64,000 nt of DNA from Gaiellasilicea sp963749515. GTDB taxonomy: Bacteria; Actinomycetota; Thermoleophilia; Gaiellales; Gaiellaceae. The notes under the pieces were generated by a model. That model ran no database searches and was not told the DNA's origin. It saw only the letters and a program-made list of their open reading frames with translations. This document shows, one piece after another, positions 32,099-40,297 of this stretch (its first letter is position 1; every line of letters begins with the position of its first letter). The DNA is taken from NCBI GenBank assembly GCA_963749515.1, contig CAVVMR010000010.1, positions 372,001-436,000 on the forward strand, given 5' to 3'. A program made the translations under genes and the position numbers.

Positions 32099-33581
32099 CG
32101 TGGATGTGGTCTCCATGGTCGCGGAGCGGGAACGACGGGCCGCCGAGCCCCAGCAGCGAGATGACCTGCTGCGGCTGCAGCTCGGAGGGGAGGAGGAGCA
32201 GCGAGCGGACAGCTGCCTCCGTGATCCCACCCGGCTGCTGGTGACCGGCGATCGAGACCTCGCCGACGGCTGCGATGTCGACGGCGTGTCCGTACGTGTG
32301 GGCCGAGATGACTCCGGGCCGGGAGAACTTGCGGTGGCCGGCGAAGAGGCTGGACACGGTCACAGCGCCATGGCGCTGCTTGAGATAGGTGATCACGGCG
32401 AGAATCCTGACATCGATCCGGCCGGCTGCGATGTCCTCGCGGCCGCCGCCGTAGATCCAGACGTTCTCGGCGTCGAGCACGCGCTTCGAGAGCCGCTTCT
32501 TCGAGGCTTCGAAGCCGGTGACGAGCGTCTCGACCCCGACTGCCCGGTACAGGTCGGCCAGCGCCTCGACGCTGTCCGCGAAACCGGTGCGACCTGAGAG
32601 CGCGAGCGCGCCGCGCCACGCCTTCTGATTGGCGAGTCGAGTCGCGATCGTGTTGAGCTCCTGGGTCGAGGCGGGCACGGAGCCCCGCTCGCCCTGGGCG
32701 CGGAGAACGCCGAGCACGGCGGCCCAGTCAGCACCGTGGCGCTTCGAGACCGACACGAGCTCACGTGCGAAGGCGCGAGTCAGGCGGGCAGAAGGCGGCG
32801 TCGGGTCCGGGAGTGCACGGTTGAGCCAGACGGTCGGCTCGCCGAAGCCGGGCTCGATCTCGGGTGCCGGCGCGGGTGCGGCGGCGGCGCGCTTCAGGAC
32901 CCACTTCTTCGTCGGCGCCTTGGACTTGGCCGCCCGAGGCTTTGCCGACTGCGTCTTGGGCGCAGTGGCGACCGCCGGGGCAGCCTGCGAGCTCGAGACG
33001 CTCTTCGCGGTCGAGGCGGAGACGACGGCGACATCCGGCTCTGCGGCCAGAGCCGCCTCGGTCGCGACGGAGGCTTCCGGCGTCGCGGCGGCCTCGGCCG
33101 TCGGGGCCGATTCGACGACCGGCTCGCCGGCGGGCGCAACCGGAGCTGCCTCGGGAGCTACCTCAGGGGTTGCCTCGGGAGCAGCTTCAGGGGCGACTTC
33201 GGGCGCGGCTTCAGCGGCGGGCGCCGCCTCCGGCGCTGCAGGCGCTGCGGCTGCCGCGGCGGCGGCGGCTTCGTTGTTCGCCGCCTCGAGCGCAGCGGCG
33301 TCGTCGGGGTCGAGCATCTTTGCCAGCTGGTCGCCGGCGCCTGCGGTGAACGCCGCTCCGGCGAAGAACAGGGACGTGAAGGCGGCGACGAGAGCGAGCC
33401 GTTTCGCCGGACTGCGGCGGCGGCCGGTCTGCAACCCAACCGGAATGTCGCGAACGGCAGCGTCGTCCTCGGCCGTCTCGTACTCCCAGTCGTCACCCCT
33501 GCGACGAATGAAGGTGAGCACCGCGACGGCCAGGAGGCCGAACGGCAAGAGCATCCCTAGAAAGTTTCGGTTCCGTGGCAT
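32088..33581 (-). CDS. M15-like (D-Ala-D-Ala carboxypeptidase-like) peptidase with Ala/Pro/Glu linker
   Basis: A 497-residue protein. N-terminal basic/hydrophobic segments (around residues 7-26 and 62-80) anchor it. Then a low-complexity stretch of about 100 residues repeats EAAPE- and APEAAP-type units, followed by a helical region. The C-terminal domain ends with SAHTYGHAVDI and DHGDHIHVGF, the zinc-ligand layout (SxHxxGxAxD and HxH) of M15-type peptidases that trim cell-wall peptides. ATG 33581 has GGAGGAGC at good spacing. The linker probably spans the peptidoglycan. The DUF192 gene overlaps its end. Confidence 0.75.
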   Translation of the reverse strand: MPRNRNFLGMLLPFGLLAVAVLTFIRRRGDDWEYETAEDDAAVRDIPVGLQTGRRRSPAKRLALVAAFTSLFFAGAAFTAGAGDQLAKMLDPDDAAALEAANNEAAAAAAAAAPAAPEAAPAAEAAPEVAPEAAPEATPEVAPEAAPVAPAGEPVVESAPTAEAAATPEASVATEAALAAEPDVAVVSASTAKSVSSSQAAPAVATAPKTQSAKPRAAKSKAPTKKWVLKRAAAAPAPAPEIEPGFGEPTVWLNRALPDPTPPSARLTRAFARELVSVSKRHGADWAAVLGVLRAQGERGSVPASTQELNTIATRLANQKAWRGALALSGRTGFADSVEALADLYRAVGVETLVTGFEASKKRLSKRVLDAENVWIYGGGREDIAAGRIDVRILAVITYLKQRHGAVTVSSLFAGHRKFSRPGVISAHTYGHAVDIAAVGEVSIAGHQQPGGITEAAVRSLLLLPSELQPQQVISLLGLGGPSFPLRDHGDHIHVGF

Positions 33582-33712
33582 CGACCCAGCTCCTCCTAAT
33601 CGGGCGCCGGGGCGTAGTGCTCCGTCCGGCGCCTGGATTGTCAAGACCCGCGCCGCCAACGGTTCCGTGAATTCCTCTTATCGGCAGCACCTTTAGCCCC
33701 ACTCACTCTTAT

Positions 33713-33952
33713 GGGGGAACTTTGAAAGGTGGGCGCAAGAATTCCCCCGAAAGGGGCTTCTCAGGTTCCGACCGCTGAACGATGTTGTCTCCGCAGGGAA
33801 CCATGACAACCAGGCGAAAGCGGCTCGCCGATGAGAGAAGGGTTTCTCACGTGCAGCACCGCAAAGCCAATCGCACCACACATTCCAAGACCTTCCGGGT
33901 AACCACATTTTGCCCGGGTGTCTACCGCTCTCTCCTGCCTGAAGGGAGGTGA
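33713..33952 (+). promoter_or_regulatory. structured leader of the Flp pilin operon
   Basis: The 376-base gap before the first pilin holds several stems, some exclusive of each other. GGGGGAA (33713) pairs with TTCCCCC (33742), while CCCC (33745) can instead pair with GGGG (33753) around GAAA. GGTTCC (33764) pairs with GGAACC (33797), but GTTGTC (33784) with GACAAC (33805) competes. Further stems: GGCGA/TCGCC (33813/33825), TGAGA/TCTCA (33832/33845) and CCGGG/CCCGG (33895/33913). It ends with a near-perfect Shine-Dalgarno sequence GGGAGGTGA (33944-33952). A cis-acting RNA controlling pilin level is likely; I could not match it with confidence to a known riboswitch. Confidence 0.5.
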
Positions 33953-33957
33953 ATTAC

Positions 33958-34137
33958 ATGCTGCAGCTTTTCGTCTCCATTCAGAACCGGCTCGCCGAGC
34001 TTCGCTCCGAGGAGGGCCAGACGATGGCGGAGTACGGCGTCGTCCTCGCCGTGATCGCCGTGATCGTCGTCATCGCTCTGACGGCACTGTCAGGTGCCAT
34101 CACGGGTGCACTGAACGCAGTCACCGCCATTCTGTAG
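33958..34137 (+). CDS. Flp/Fap-type pilin 1
   Basis: A 59-residue class III (Flp) prepilin. The leader ends EEG before QTMAEYGVV, the prepilin peptidase site with Glu and Tyr at +5 and +6. The mature helix VVLAVIAVIVVIALTAL forms the filament core. The Shine-Dalgarno sequence GGGAGGTGA is the strongest in the window, as expected for a major structural subunit. It is the first of three tandem pilins in the Tad locus. Confidence 0.9.
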   Translation: MLQLFVSIQNRLAELRSEEGQTMAEYGVVLAVIAVIVVIALTALSGAITGALNAVTAIL

Positions 34138-34156
34138 TTCCAACCAAGAGAGGTCG

Positions 34157-34318
34157 ATGATGATGACAGAGAGGATTTCGCTGGCCAACGAATCGGGCCA
34201 GACGATGGCCGAATATGGCGTCGTCCTCGCGGTGATCGCCGTGATCGTTGTCATTGCCCTGACGGCCCTGTCCGGTGCCATCACGGGCGCACTGAACGCT
34301 GTTACCGCACTTCTGTAG
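34157..34318 (+). CDS. Flp-type pilin 2
   Basis: A 53-residue Flp prepilin with starts ATG at 34157, 34160 and 34163 in frame. The leader is short (TERISLANESG), then QTMAEYGVVLAVIAV. From QTMAEY to the end it is identical to pilin 1 except at the penultimate residue, so the two are a recent duplication. AGAGAGG lies upstream. Processing is presumably by a TadV/CpaA peptidase encoded elsewhere. Confidence 0.9.
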   Translation: MMMTERISLANESGQTMAEYGVVLAVIAVIVVIALTALSGAITGALNAVTALL

Positions 34319-34340
34319 TTCCAACCAAGGGAGGAAAAAG

Positions 34341-34511
34341 ATGATGACAGAGAGGATCTCGCTGACCGAGGAACTGGGTCAGACGATGGCGGAATATGCC
34401 GTTGTCCTTGGCGTGATCGTCATTGCCATCGTCACCGCCTTTGGTGTCCTGTCCGGAGCGATCGCTGAGTCGATCAACGACGCGGTCAACATCGTCACGG
34501 GACTGTATTGA
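34341..34511 (+). CDS. Flp-type pilin 3, divergent
   Basis: A 56-residue prepilin with the same leader as pilin 2 (MMTERISL) but a different core, QTMAEYAVVLGVIVIAIV, and a longer C-terminus INDAVNIVTGLY. The shared leader and diverged helix suggest domain shuffling between copies. AAGGGAGGAA is the ribosome-binding site. It may be a minor pilin. A strong hairpin follows its stop. Confidence 0.9.
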   Translation: MMTERISLTEELGQTMAEYAVVLGVIVIAIVTAFGVLSGAIAESINDAVNIVTGLY

Positions 34512-34518
34512 GTGCTTG

Positions 34519-34552
34519 GACGGCGTCCCCGACCAGCCTCGGGGACGCCGTC
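34519..34552 (+). terminator. hairpin between pilin and tad assembly genes
   Basis: GACGGCGTCCCCGA pairs perfectly with TCGGGGACGCCGTC (14 bp) around CCAGCC. It sits between pilin 3 and TadE and probably stops most transcripts, which would raise pilin mRNA over assembly genes; a T-run is absent. Confidence 0.55.
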
Positions 34553-34578
34553 ACATTTGCCGATAGACAGGAAATACG

Positions 34579-34977
34579 ATGACCATGAAGAGAGTCGATA
34601 TTCGCAGGGAACGCGGCCAGACCATGGTCGAGTTCGCGCTTGTCCTGCCGATTCTCTGCGTGGTGCTGTTCAGCATCATCCAGTTCGGGATCCTCTACAA
34701 CGACTACATCACCCTGACCGATGCAACGCGCGTCGGAGCTCGCAAGGGTGCCGTCAGCCGGACCGCGACCAATCCGATCGCGATCACAGTGGCAGCCACG
34801 CGCAACGCCGCGCAGGGCCTCAAGCCGGCTGACCTCGGAGTCACCGCCTCCGCCACCGCGTGGGCGCCCGGCGCAGACATCACCGTCGAAGCGACGTATC
34901 CGTACGACATCGACGTCCTCGGCATCGTCGTCGCCTCGGGCACCCTCCGCAGCAAGACAGTGGAACGCGTGGAATAG
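34579..34977 (+). CDS. TadE-like pseudopilin
   Basis: A 132-residue protein with a prepilin-like N-terminus: ERGQTMVEFALVLPILCVVL, where Gly precedes QTMVEF and Glu and Phe occupy +5 and +6. The following FGILYNDYITLTDATRVGARKGA is the TadE family signature. It would be inserted in the membrane and processed by the prepilin peptidase, acting as a minor pilin or assembly factor. AGGA precedes the ATG. Confidence 0.85.
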   Translation: MTMKRVDIRRERGQTMVEFALVLPILCVVLFSIIQFGILYNDYITLTDATRVGARKGAVSRTATNPIAITVAATRNAAQGLKPADLGVTASATAWAPGADITVEATYPYDIDVLGIVVASGTLRSKTVERVE

Positions 34978-35027
34978 GCCCCAATTTTTCGACTGTTCCC
35001 CCGTTAGCAGAAAGAAGGAAGACGCTC

Positions 35028-35816
35028 ATGACGTACCGCATCAGGAACATCACAATCGCGATCGCGTTGGCCGTCGTCGCTGCTTTGCTGACGGCGTTCT
35101 ACGTGAAGAACTACGAACGTGACGTACGCAAGGCCGAGACCAACGTCCCGGTCTACGTCGCCAAGGCGGACATCCCGGCCGGCACGTCCGGCGCAGATGT
35201 TGTCCGCGGTGGGATGCTGAGCAAGACCGAGATCGTCCGCAGGGGCGTCGTCCCGGGCGCGATCTCGAATCCCGCACAGCTCGCCACACTCGTCGCCACC
35301 GAGCCGATCTACGCCGGCGAGCAGGTGTCGACGCGCCGTTTCGCTACTCCTTCGGAGCGAGGCATCCTCGCTCAGCTGACAGGCCTGCAGCGCGCCATCG
35401 CCGTTCCCGGCGAGGCGGAGCAGCTGCTCGCCGGAACAGTGAAGGCCGGCGATCGCGTCGACGTCGTCTCCACGTTTACCTACCCCGAGGGGTCGCAGAC
35501 GCACTACAGCCGGATCATCCTGCGCAACGTCCTCGTTCTGAAGGCGCCCGAAGCAGACGGCACCGCCGAAAAGGTCACCTCGGCTGGGTCGAGCCCGTTC
35601 GCCGCCACGCTCGCAGTCACCGACCTTCAGGTCCAGAAGCTGTATTGGGCAATGAAGAACGCTCAGTGGCACCTGGAGCTTCGCCCCGGTGTCGACGCTG
35701 CCGACAGCCCGGAAAACGTCGAGAGCGCTCATTCGCTGCTGCGTGAGGGCGTCCGCCCGAAGCAGCTCGAAGATGCCCGTGTCGGCAACGCCCCGGTGGA
35801 GGGAAACAATGAGTGA
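35028..35816 (+). CDS. cpaB: Flp pilus assembly protein CpaB (RcpC)
   Basis: A 262-residue protein with a short signal anchor (ITIAIALAVVAALLTAF) and a SAF domain (VPVYVAKADIPAGTSGADV), followed by the CpaB domain, seen as QLTGLQRAIAVPGEAEQLLAGTVKAGDRVDVVSTF shortened to its AGDRVDVVSTF core. CpaB aids assembly at the cell surface. In monoderm bacteria there is no secretin partner, so it may contact the peptidoglycan. GAAGGAAG is the ribosome-binding site. Its end overlaps cpaE by 8 bases. Confidence 0.85.
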   Translation: MTYRIRNITIAIALAVVAALLTAFYVKNYERDVRKAETNVPVYVAKADIPAGTSGADVVRGGMLSKTEIVRRGVVPGAISNPAQLATLVATEPIYAGEQVSTRRFATPSERGILAQLTGLQRAIAVPGEAEQLLAGTVKAGDRVDVVSTFTYPEGSQTHYSRIILRNVLVLKAPEADGTAEKVTSAGSSPFAATLAVTDLQVQKLYWAMKNAQWHLELRPGVDAADSPENVESAHSLLREGVRPKQLEDARVGNAPVEGNNE

Positions 35817-36981
35817 GAGCACCCGCATCTACGTCACCGGCTCCTGCGACGGGCTCGACCGCCTGCGCGAGGGCCTGGCAGCACATCCCGAGCTCGACTT
35901 CGTCGGTTGGAGTGAGAACGTCGCGGAGGCGTCAGCCGCCCTCGCCGGCGGGCATCTCCAGGTCGTCGTGCACGCAACCCGGTCGGCCACCTTCCCGGCG
36001 GACGAGGTCGCTGCGATCCGGGAGCACACCCGCTCGCCGATCGTGATCCTCGCCTCAGGGGAGTCGTCCGCACTGCTCGAGGAAGCGTTGGACGCCGAGG
36101 GCGTCGCCGACGTCCTGCTGCTGCCGCAGCTGACCGACAACGTCGTCTTCGCGCTCCGGAAGGCGGGCCACGCCGGCCGCCGTCTGGTCGCGGAAGGTGC
36201 ACACGCTCGCCAGGGCCGGATCATCACCGTCTTCTCACCGAAGGGTGGGACGGGCAAGACCGTCGCGGCCACGAACCTCGCAGCCTCATTCGCGAAGCAC
36301 GAGGGGCGGCGCACGCTCCTGCTCGATCTCGACCTGCAGTTCGGCGATGCCGCGATCATGCTCGGCCTCGAGCCGGACAAGACGATCTACGACCTCGTTG
36401 TCGCCCCGGGTGAGCTCGACTCGGAGAAGCTCGCGGGCTACATCACGAAGCACACGTGCGGGCTCGACATCCTGCCCGCGCCGCTTCGCCCGGAGGACGC
36501 AGAGCTCGTCACCGAGTCCAAGCTGGCCCGGCTGCTCGAAGTCGCGCGGGAGTCGTACGACGTGATCGTCGTCGACACCTCGCCGTTCTTCCACGGCCCG
36601 ATGCTGGCAACGCTCGACCGCACCGACGAGCTGCTGATGGTCTGCGGGCTGGACGTGCCGACCCTCAAGAACGTCCGCCTGTCGCTCCAGACGCTCGATC
36701 TGCTCTCCTTCCCCGCCACGCGGATCCGCTTCCTGCTGAACCGCGCGAACTCGAAGGTCGGGATGAAGAAGAGCGAGGTGGAGGGTGCCCTCGACGTCAA
36801 GATCCACTTCGAGGTTCCCTCGGACCGGGCTGTGCCGCTGGGCGTGAACCGGGGCGCGCCGCCAGCGATCGCCGATGCGGGCTGCGACTTCGCCCGCGCC
36901 ATCCGGCAGGTCACCAAGGCCCTACTCGTCCAGGAGCAGCCGAAGAAGAAGCGCAAGTTCGCCGCGCTTGCGAGGGCCTAG
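35809..36981 (+). CDS. Flp pilus assembly ATPase CpaE (TadZ-like)
   Basis: A 390-residue protein. The N-terminal 120 residues resemble an atypical receiver domain (IYVTGSCDGLDRLREGL, IVILASGESS) without a clear phospho-aspartate. The C-terminal part is a MinD/ParA-type ATPase with deviant Walker A SPKGGTGKTVAATNLA and the DLDLQFGDAAIMLGL motif. It localises the Tad machine. It overlaps cpaB by 8 bases and is followed 2 bases later by cpaF. It ends with a lysine-rich tail (EQPKKKRKF). Confidence 0.85.
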   Translation: MSESTRIYVTGSCDGLDRLREGLAAHPELDFVGWSENVAEASAALAGGHLQVVVHATRSATFPADEVAAIREHTRSPIVILASGESSALLEEALDAEGVADVLLLPQLTDNVVFALRKAGHAGRRLVAEGAHARQGRIITVFSPKGGTGKTVAATNLAASFAKHEGRRTLLLDLDLQFGDAAIMLGLEPDKTIYDLVVAPGELDSEKLAGYITKHTCGLDILPAPLRPEDAELVTESKLARLLEVARESYDVIVVDTSPFFHGPMLATLDRTDELLMVCGLDVPTLKNVRLSLQTLDLLSFPATRIRFLLNRANSKVGMKKSEVEGALDVKIHFEVPSDRAVPLGVNRGAPPAIADAGCDFARAIRQVTKALLVQEQPKKKRKFAALARA

Positions 36982-36983
36982 CA

Positions 36984-38444
36984 ATGGGCCTCCACGATCG
37001 ACTTTCAAAGCAAAACGAGAACGGGGCCGCGAACGTAATCGCAGAGCGTCCGGTTGCGCTCGCCGGCCCCGTTACCACCCCCGCCGCGCCAAACGCGCCG
37101 GCGGCAACCCCCCGCGCGGGCGACCCGTACGCCGAGCTGAAGGGCTCGATCCATCACGCCGTGATCGCGAAGCTCGGTCCCGAGCTCTTCAAGCGCGAGA
37201 GCGCTGAGGACCTCACTGAACGCGTCCTGCACGCGGTCGCCGAGCAGCTCGCCCTCGACCGGACGCCGCTGACCCGCGAGGAGCGGCGGCGCATCCAGCG
37301 GGAGATCACGGACGACGTGCTCGGGTACGGGCCGCTCGAAGAGCTCCTCCGCGACGACTCGGTCAGCGAAGTGATGGTCAACAGATACGACCTGATCTTC
37401 GTCGAGCGTGGTGGCCGGCTCGAGCGCACGGATGTGTCGTTCGTGGACAACGCGCACCTGCTCCGCATCATCGACAAGATCGTCTCGCAGGTCGGCCGGC
37501 GGATCGATGAAGCATCGCCGATGGTCGACGCCCGTCTTCCGGACGGCAGCCGGGTCAACGCGGTCATTCCGCCGCTCTCGCTCAAGGGCCCGACGCTGAC
37601 GATCCGGAAGTTCGCGCGCGATCCGTACACGATGGACGACCTGATCAACTTCAACTCCCTGACTCCGCAGGCCGGGCAGTTTCTCGGCGCGTGCGTCAAG
37701 GGCAAGCTGAACGTGCTCATCTCCGGTGGTACCGGCACCGGTAAGACGACGATGCTGAACGCCATGTCGGCGTTCGTGCCCGGAGACGAGCGGATCGTGA
37801 CGATCGAGGACGCTGCGGAGCTTCAGCTGCAGCAGGAGCACGTGATCACGCTCGAGTCACGCCCGCCGAACATCGAGGGCCAGGGCGAGGTCCGGATCCG
37901 CGAGCTCGTCCGCAACGCCCTGCGGATGCGCCCCGACCGGATCATCGTCGGCGAGGTCCGTGGCGCTGAGACGCTGGACATGCTCCAGGCCATGAACACG
38001 GGCCACGAGGGCTCGCTCACCACGATCCATGCGAACACCCCGCGCGACGCGCTCTCCCGCCTGGAGACGCTCGTGATGACTGCCGGCGTGGAGCTCCCGC
38101 ACAGGGCGATCCGCGAGCAGATCTCGAGCGCGTTCGACGTGCTCGTGCAGATCTCCCGCCTCGTGGACGGCTCGCGCCGCGTCACGCACATCACCGAGGT
38201 GCTGCGCATGGAGTCGGACGTGATCACCCTGCAGGACCTGTTCGTCGCCAAGCCGCCGGACGAGGGTCAGGCCGGAGTGCGCGGCTCGCGCCTGCTCGCC
38301 CCGCTTGGGTGCACCGGCCTCAAGCCGCACTTCCTGGAGAAGATGGCCTCGAACGGAGTCCTCCTTCCCCCGGCGTTCTTCCGGGCCGAAGTGCCGGGAA
38401 GCCGCCCGGCGTTCACCGCCGGGCCGTACGGAGGTGTGCAGTGA
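36984..38444 (+). CDS. Tad pilus ATPase CpaF (TadA)
   Basis: A 486-residue secretion ATPase of the VirB11/CpaF class. Order: variable N-terminus, helical segment DDVLGYGPLEELLRDD, then N-domain MVNRYDLIFVERGGRLE, Walker A ISGGTGTGKTTMLNAM, Asp box RIVTIEDAAELQL, Walker B and His box around MRPDRIIVGEVRGAETLDML and EGSLTTIHANTPRDAL. It powers pilus extension, and in Tad systems retraction too. It overlaps the VWA-TadB gene by GTGA. Confidence 0.92.
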   Translation: MGLHDRLSKQNENGAANVIAERPVALAGPVTTPAAPNAPAATPRAGDPYAELKGSIHHAVIAKLGPELFKRESAEDLTERVLHAVAEQLALDRTPLTREERRRIQREITDDVLGYGPLEELLRDDSVSEVMVNRYDLIFVERGGRLERTDVSFVDNAHLLRIIDKIVSQVGRRIDEASPMVDARLPDGSRVNAVIPPLSLKGPTLTIRKFARDPYTMDDLINFNSLTPQAGQFLGACVKGKLNVLISGGTGTGKTTMLNAMSAFVPGDERIVTIEDAAELQLQQEHVITLESRPPNIEGQGEVRIRELVRNALRMRPDRIIVGEVRGAETLDMLQAMNTGHEGSLTTIHANTPRDALSRLETLVMTAGVELPHRAIREQISSAFDVLVQISRLVDGSRRVTHITEVLRMESDVITLQDLFVAKPPDEGQAGVRGSRLLAPLGCTGLKPHFLEKMASNGVLLPPAFFRAEVPGSRPAFTAGPYGGVQ

Positions 38445-40291
38445 GGCGAACGCTGCTCAGCGCAGTCGCCCTCATCGCCGTTCTCGTCCCCGGAGTCGGC
38501 GGCGCCGCCGTCGGCGGCCCCCGGATCACGGCTGTCGACACGAGCGGATATCCCTCCGTCCGTGTCACCGTGGTCACGCCTCAGCCCGCCAATACGGCGC
38601 CCAAGCTGAGCGAGAACGGACAGTCGGTGATCGGCTTCTCGGCAAAGAACTTCGGCCGGGAGAAGAGCGTCGTGCTCCTGTTCGACCGGTCTCAGTCGAT
38701 GGCCGGCAGCGCCATGAGGGACGCCACCGCCGCCGCGCGTTCCTTCGTCCGCTCGAAGCCTGGTAGCGACCGGATCGCGGTCGTTGCCGTCGGGAAGCAG
38801 GCCTTCCAGCTGACCGGCTTCTCGTCCGGCACCGCCGAGGCCGACTCGGCACTGCGCGGGCTCGAGGTCGACAAGGTGCGAGGCACCGCGCTCTACGACG
38901 CGGTCATCCTCTCCTCTGGGCTGCTCGCGTCCGACGTCCATCAGTCCCGCGTTCTCGTGCTCGTCACCGACGGCCAGGAGGTCTCGAGCAAGGCGAGCCT
39001 GGAAGAGGCGATCGCGGCCGCAAACGATGCGCGGGTCACCGTCTATCCGATCGGGATCGAGAGCCCGAGCTTCAAGCCGGCACCCCTCAAGCGCCTCGCC
39101 TCCGAGACGGGCGGCCGCTACAGCGGTGCAGCGGGAACGGCCTCTCTCCAGGCGATCTACGCGGCGCTCGCACAGGAGCTCCGCCGGACCTGGCAGCTCA
39201 CCTACTTCACCACCGCCCGTCCCGGCGACTCGTTCGAGCTCGCGGCCGGGGCAGCGCGTGCCACGGCGAAGGCGCCCGGAGTCGCAGCGGCGGCCACCGC
39301 GGAGTCGACAGTGCCGGACCCGTTGTTCGCAGTCGGCCCGATGCTCGTCGCCACGCTGGTCGGCTTCTGCATCCTCGTCGCCGCAGTCTTCCTCTTCAAG
39401 GCGCCGGTCGGAGCCGGGCTACGCCGCCGGCTCGCGCCGCACATCGGCGAGCCGCAGCGCAAGCGCACACGCGGTCCCGTCGAGGAGCGTTTCGCCACCG
39501 CTTCGTCGCTGATGCGCGCGACCGAGCGAGCCTTTGGCAACCTCAGCGTCTGGCACAAGCTGCACAAGCTGCTCGAGCGGGCAGACCTGCCGCTGCGCAC
39601 AGTCGAGCTCGTGTACATCTGCGTCGGCTCGGGGCTCTTTGTCGGCCTGATCTTCGGCCTCATCGGTGTCGGCTCGTTCTTCGCCTTCATCGCGCTCCTC
39701 CTCGGCGCCCTGATCCCGGTCGGCTTTGTCGCGTACAAGGCGCGCCAGCGGTTGCGGGCGATCGACGACCAGCTCCCGGATCTCCTGATCACGCTCGCCG
39801 CGTCCCTCAAGGCGGGGCACAGCTTCCGCGCCGGGATCCAGGCCGTCGTCGACGAGGGTCAGCCGCCGTCCAGCAAGGAGTTCAACCGGGTGCTGACGGA
39901 GACTCGGCTCGGCCGGCCGATGGACGACGCCCTCGCCGACATGGCCGAACGGGTCGGGTCGAAGAATCTCTCGTTCGTCGTCACCGCGGTGACGATCCAG
40001 CGCCAGGTCGGCGGCAGCCTCGCCGGCATCTTCGACATGGTCGCCGACGCGGTGCGCAACCGGCAGCAGTTCGCGCGCAAGATCAGGGGCCTGACCGCGA
40101 TGGGGCGCATGTCGGCGTACGTCCTCGTCGGCGTGCCGTTCTTCATGGCAGGAACGATCACGCTGCTGAACGCCGACTACATGGCGCCGCTGTTCCAGAC
40201 CGGAGCGGGCCAGAAGCTGCTCGTCGTCGGCGTCGTGATGATCGGCATGGGCTCGCTCATGCTCCGCAAAATCGTCAACTTCAAGGGGTGA
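38441..40291 (+). CDS. VWA domain fused to TadB inner-membrane platform protein
   Basis: A 616-residue fusion. Residues 1-22 are a signal peptide. A von Willebrand factor A domain follows (about 50-270), with a complete MIDAS metal site: DRSQS in VVLLFDRSQSMAG, GTALYDAV and LVTDGQE. After a transmembrane segment near 300 (MLVATLVGFCILVAAVFLF), the TadB/GspF domain holds DDQLPDLLITLAASLKAGHS and the conserved VGSKNLSFVVTAVTIQRQVGG, with four more helices. The VWA domain should face outside, suggesting a ligand- or substrate-sensing role for the platform. GTG 38441 overlaps the cpaF stop. Confidence 0.88.
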   Translation: MRRTLLSAVALIAVLVPGVGGAAVGGPRITAVDTSGYPSVRVTVVTPQPANTAPKLSENGQSVIGFSAKNFGREKSVVLLFDRSQSMAGSAMRDATAAARSFVRSKPGSDRIAVVAVGKQAFQLTGFSSGTAEADSALRGLEVDKVRGTALYDAVILSSGLLASDVHQSRVLVLVTDGQEVSSKASLEEAIAAANDARVTVYPIGIESPSFKPAPLKRLASETGGRYSGAAGTASLQAIYAALAQELRRTWQLTYFTTARPGDSFELAAGAARATAKAPGVAAAATAESTVPDPLFAVGPMLVATLVGFCILVAAVFLFKAPVGAGLRRRLAPHIGEPQRKRTRGPVEERFATASSLMRATERAFGNLSVWHKLHKLLERADLPLRTVELVYICVGSGLFVGLIFGLIGVGSFFAFIALLLGALIPVGFVAYKARQRLRAIDDQLPDLLITLAASLKAGHSFRAGIQAVVDEGQPPSSKEFNRVLTETRLGRPMDDALADMAERVGSKNLSFVVTAVTIQRQVGGSLAGIFDMVADAVRNRQQFARKIRGLTAMGRMSAYVLVGVPFFMAGTITLLNADYMAPLFQTGAGQKLLVVGVVMIGMGSLMLRKIVNFKG

Positions 40292-40297
40292 TCAGAG

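Noticed and set aside
33740..33805. Glycine riboswitch, because of CGAAAGGGGC and CTCAGGTTCCGAC
   Set aside because: Only short fragments agree and the opening GGAGAG stem is missing; the neighbouring genes are pilins.
33840..33925. Cyclic-di-GMP type I riboswitch, because of CGCAAAGCCA and GGGTAACC
   Set aside because: The second stem between these blocks and the tetraloop/receptor pair are absent, so the fit is only partial; kept as an unclassified structured leader.
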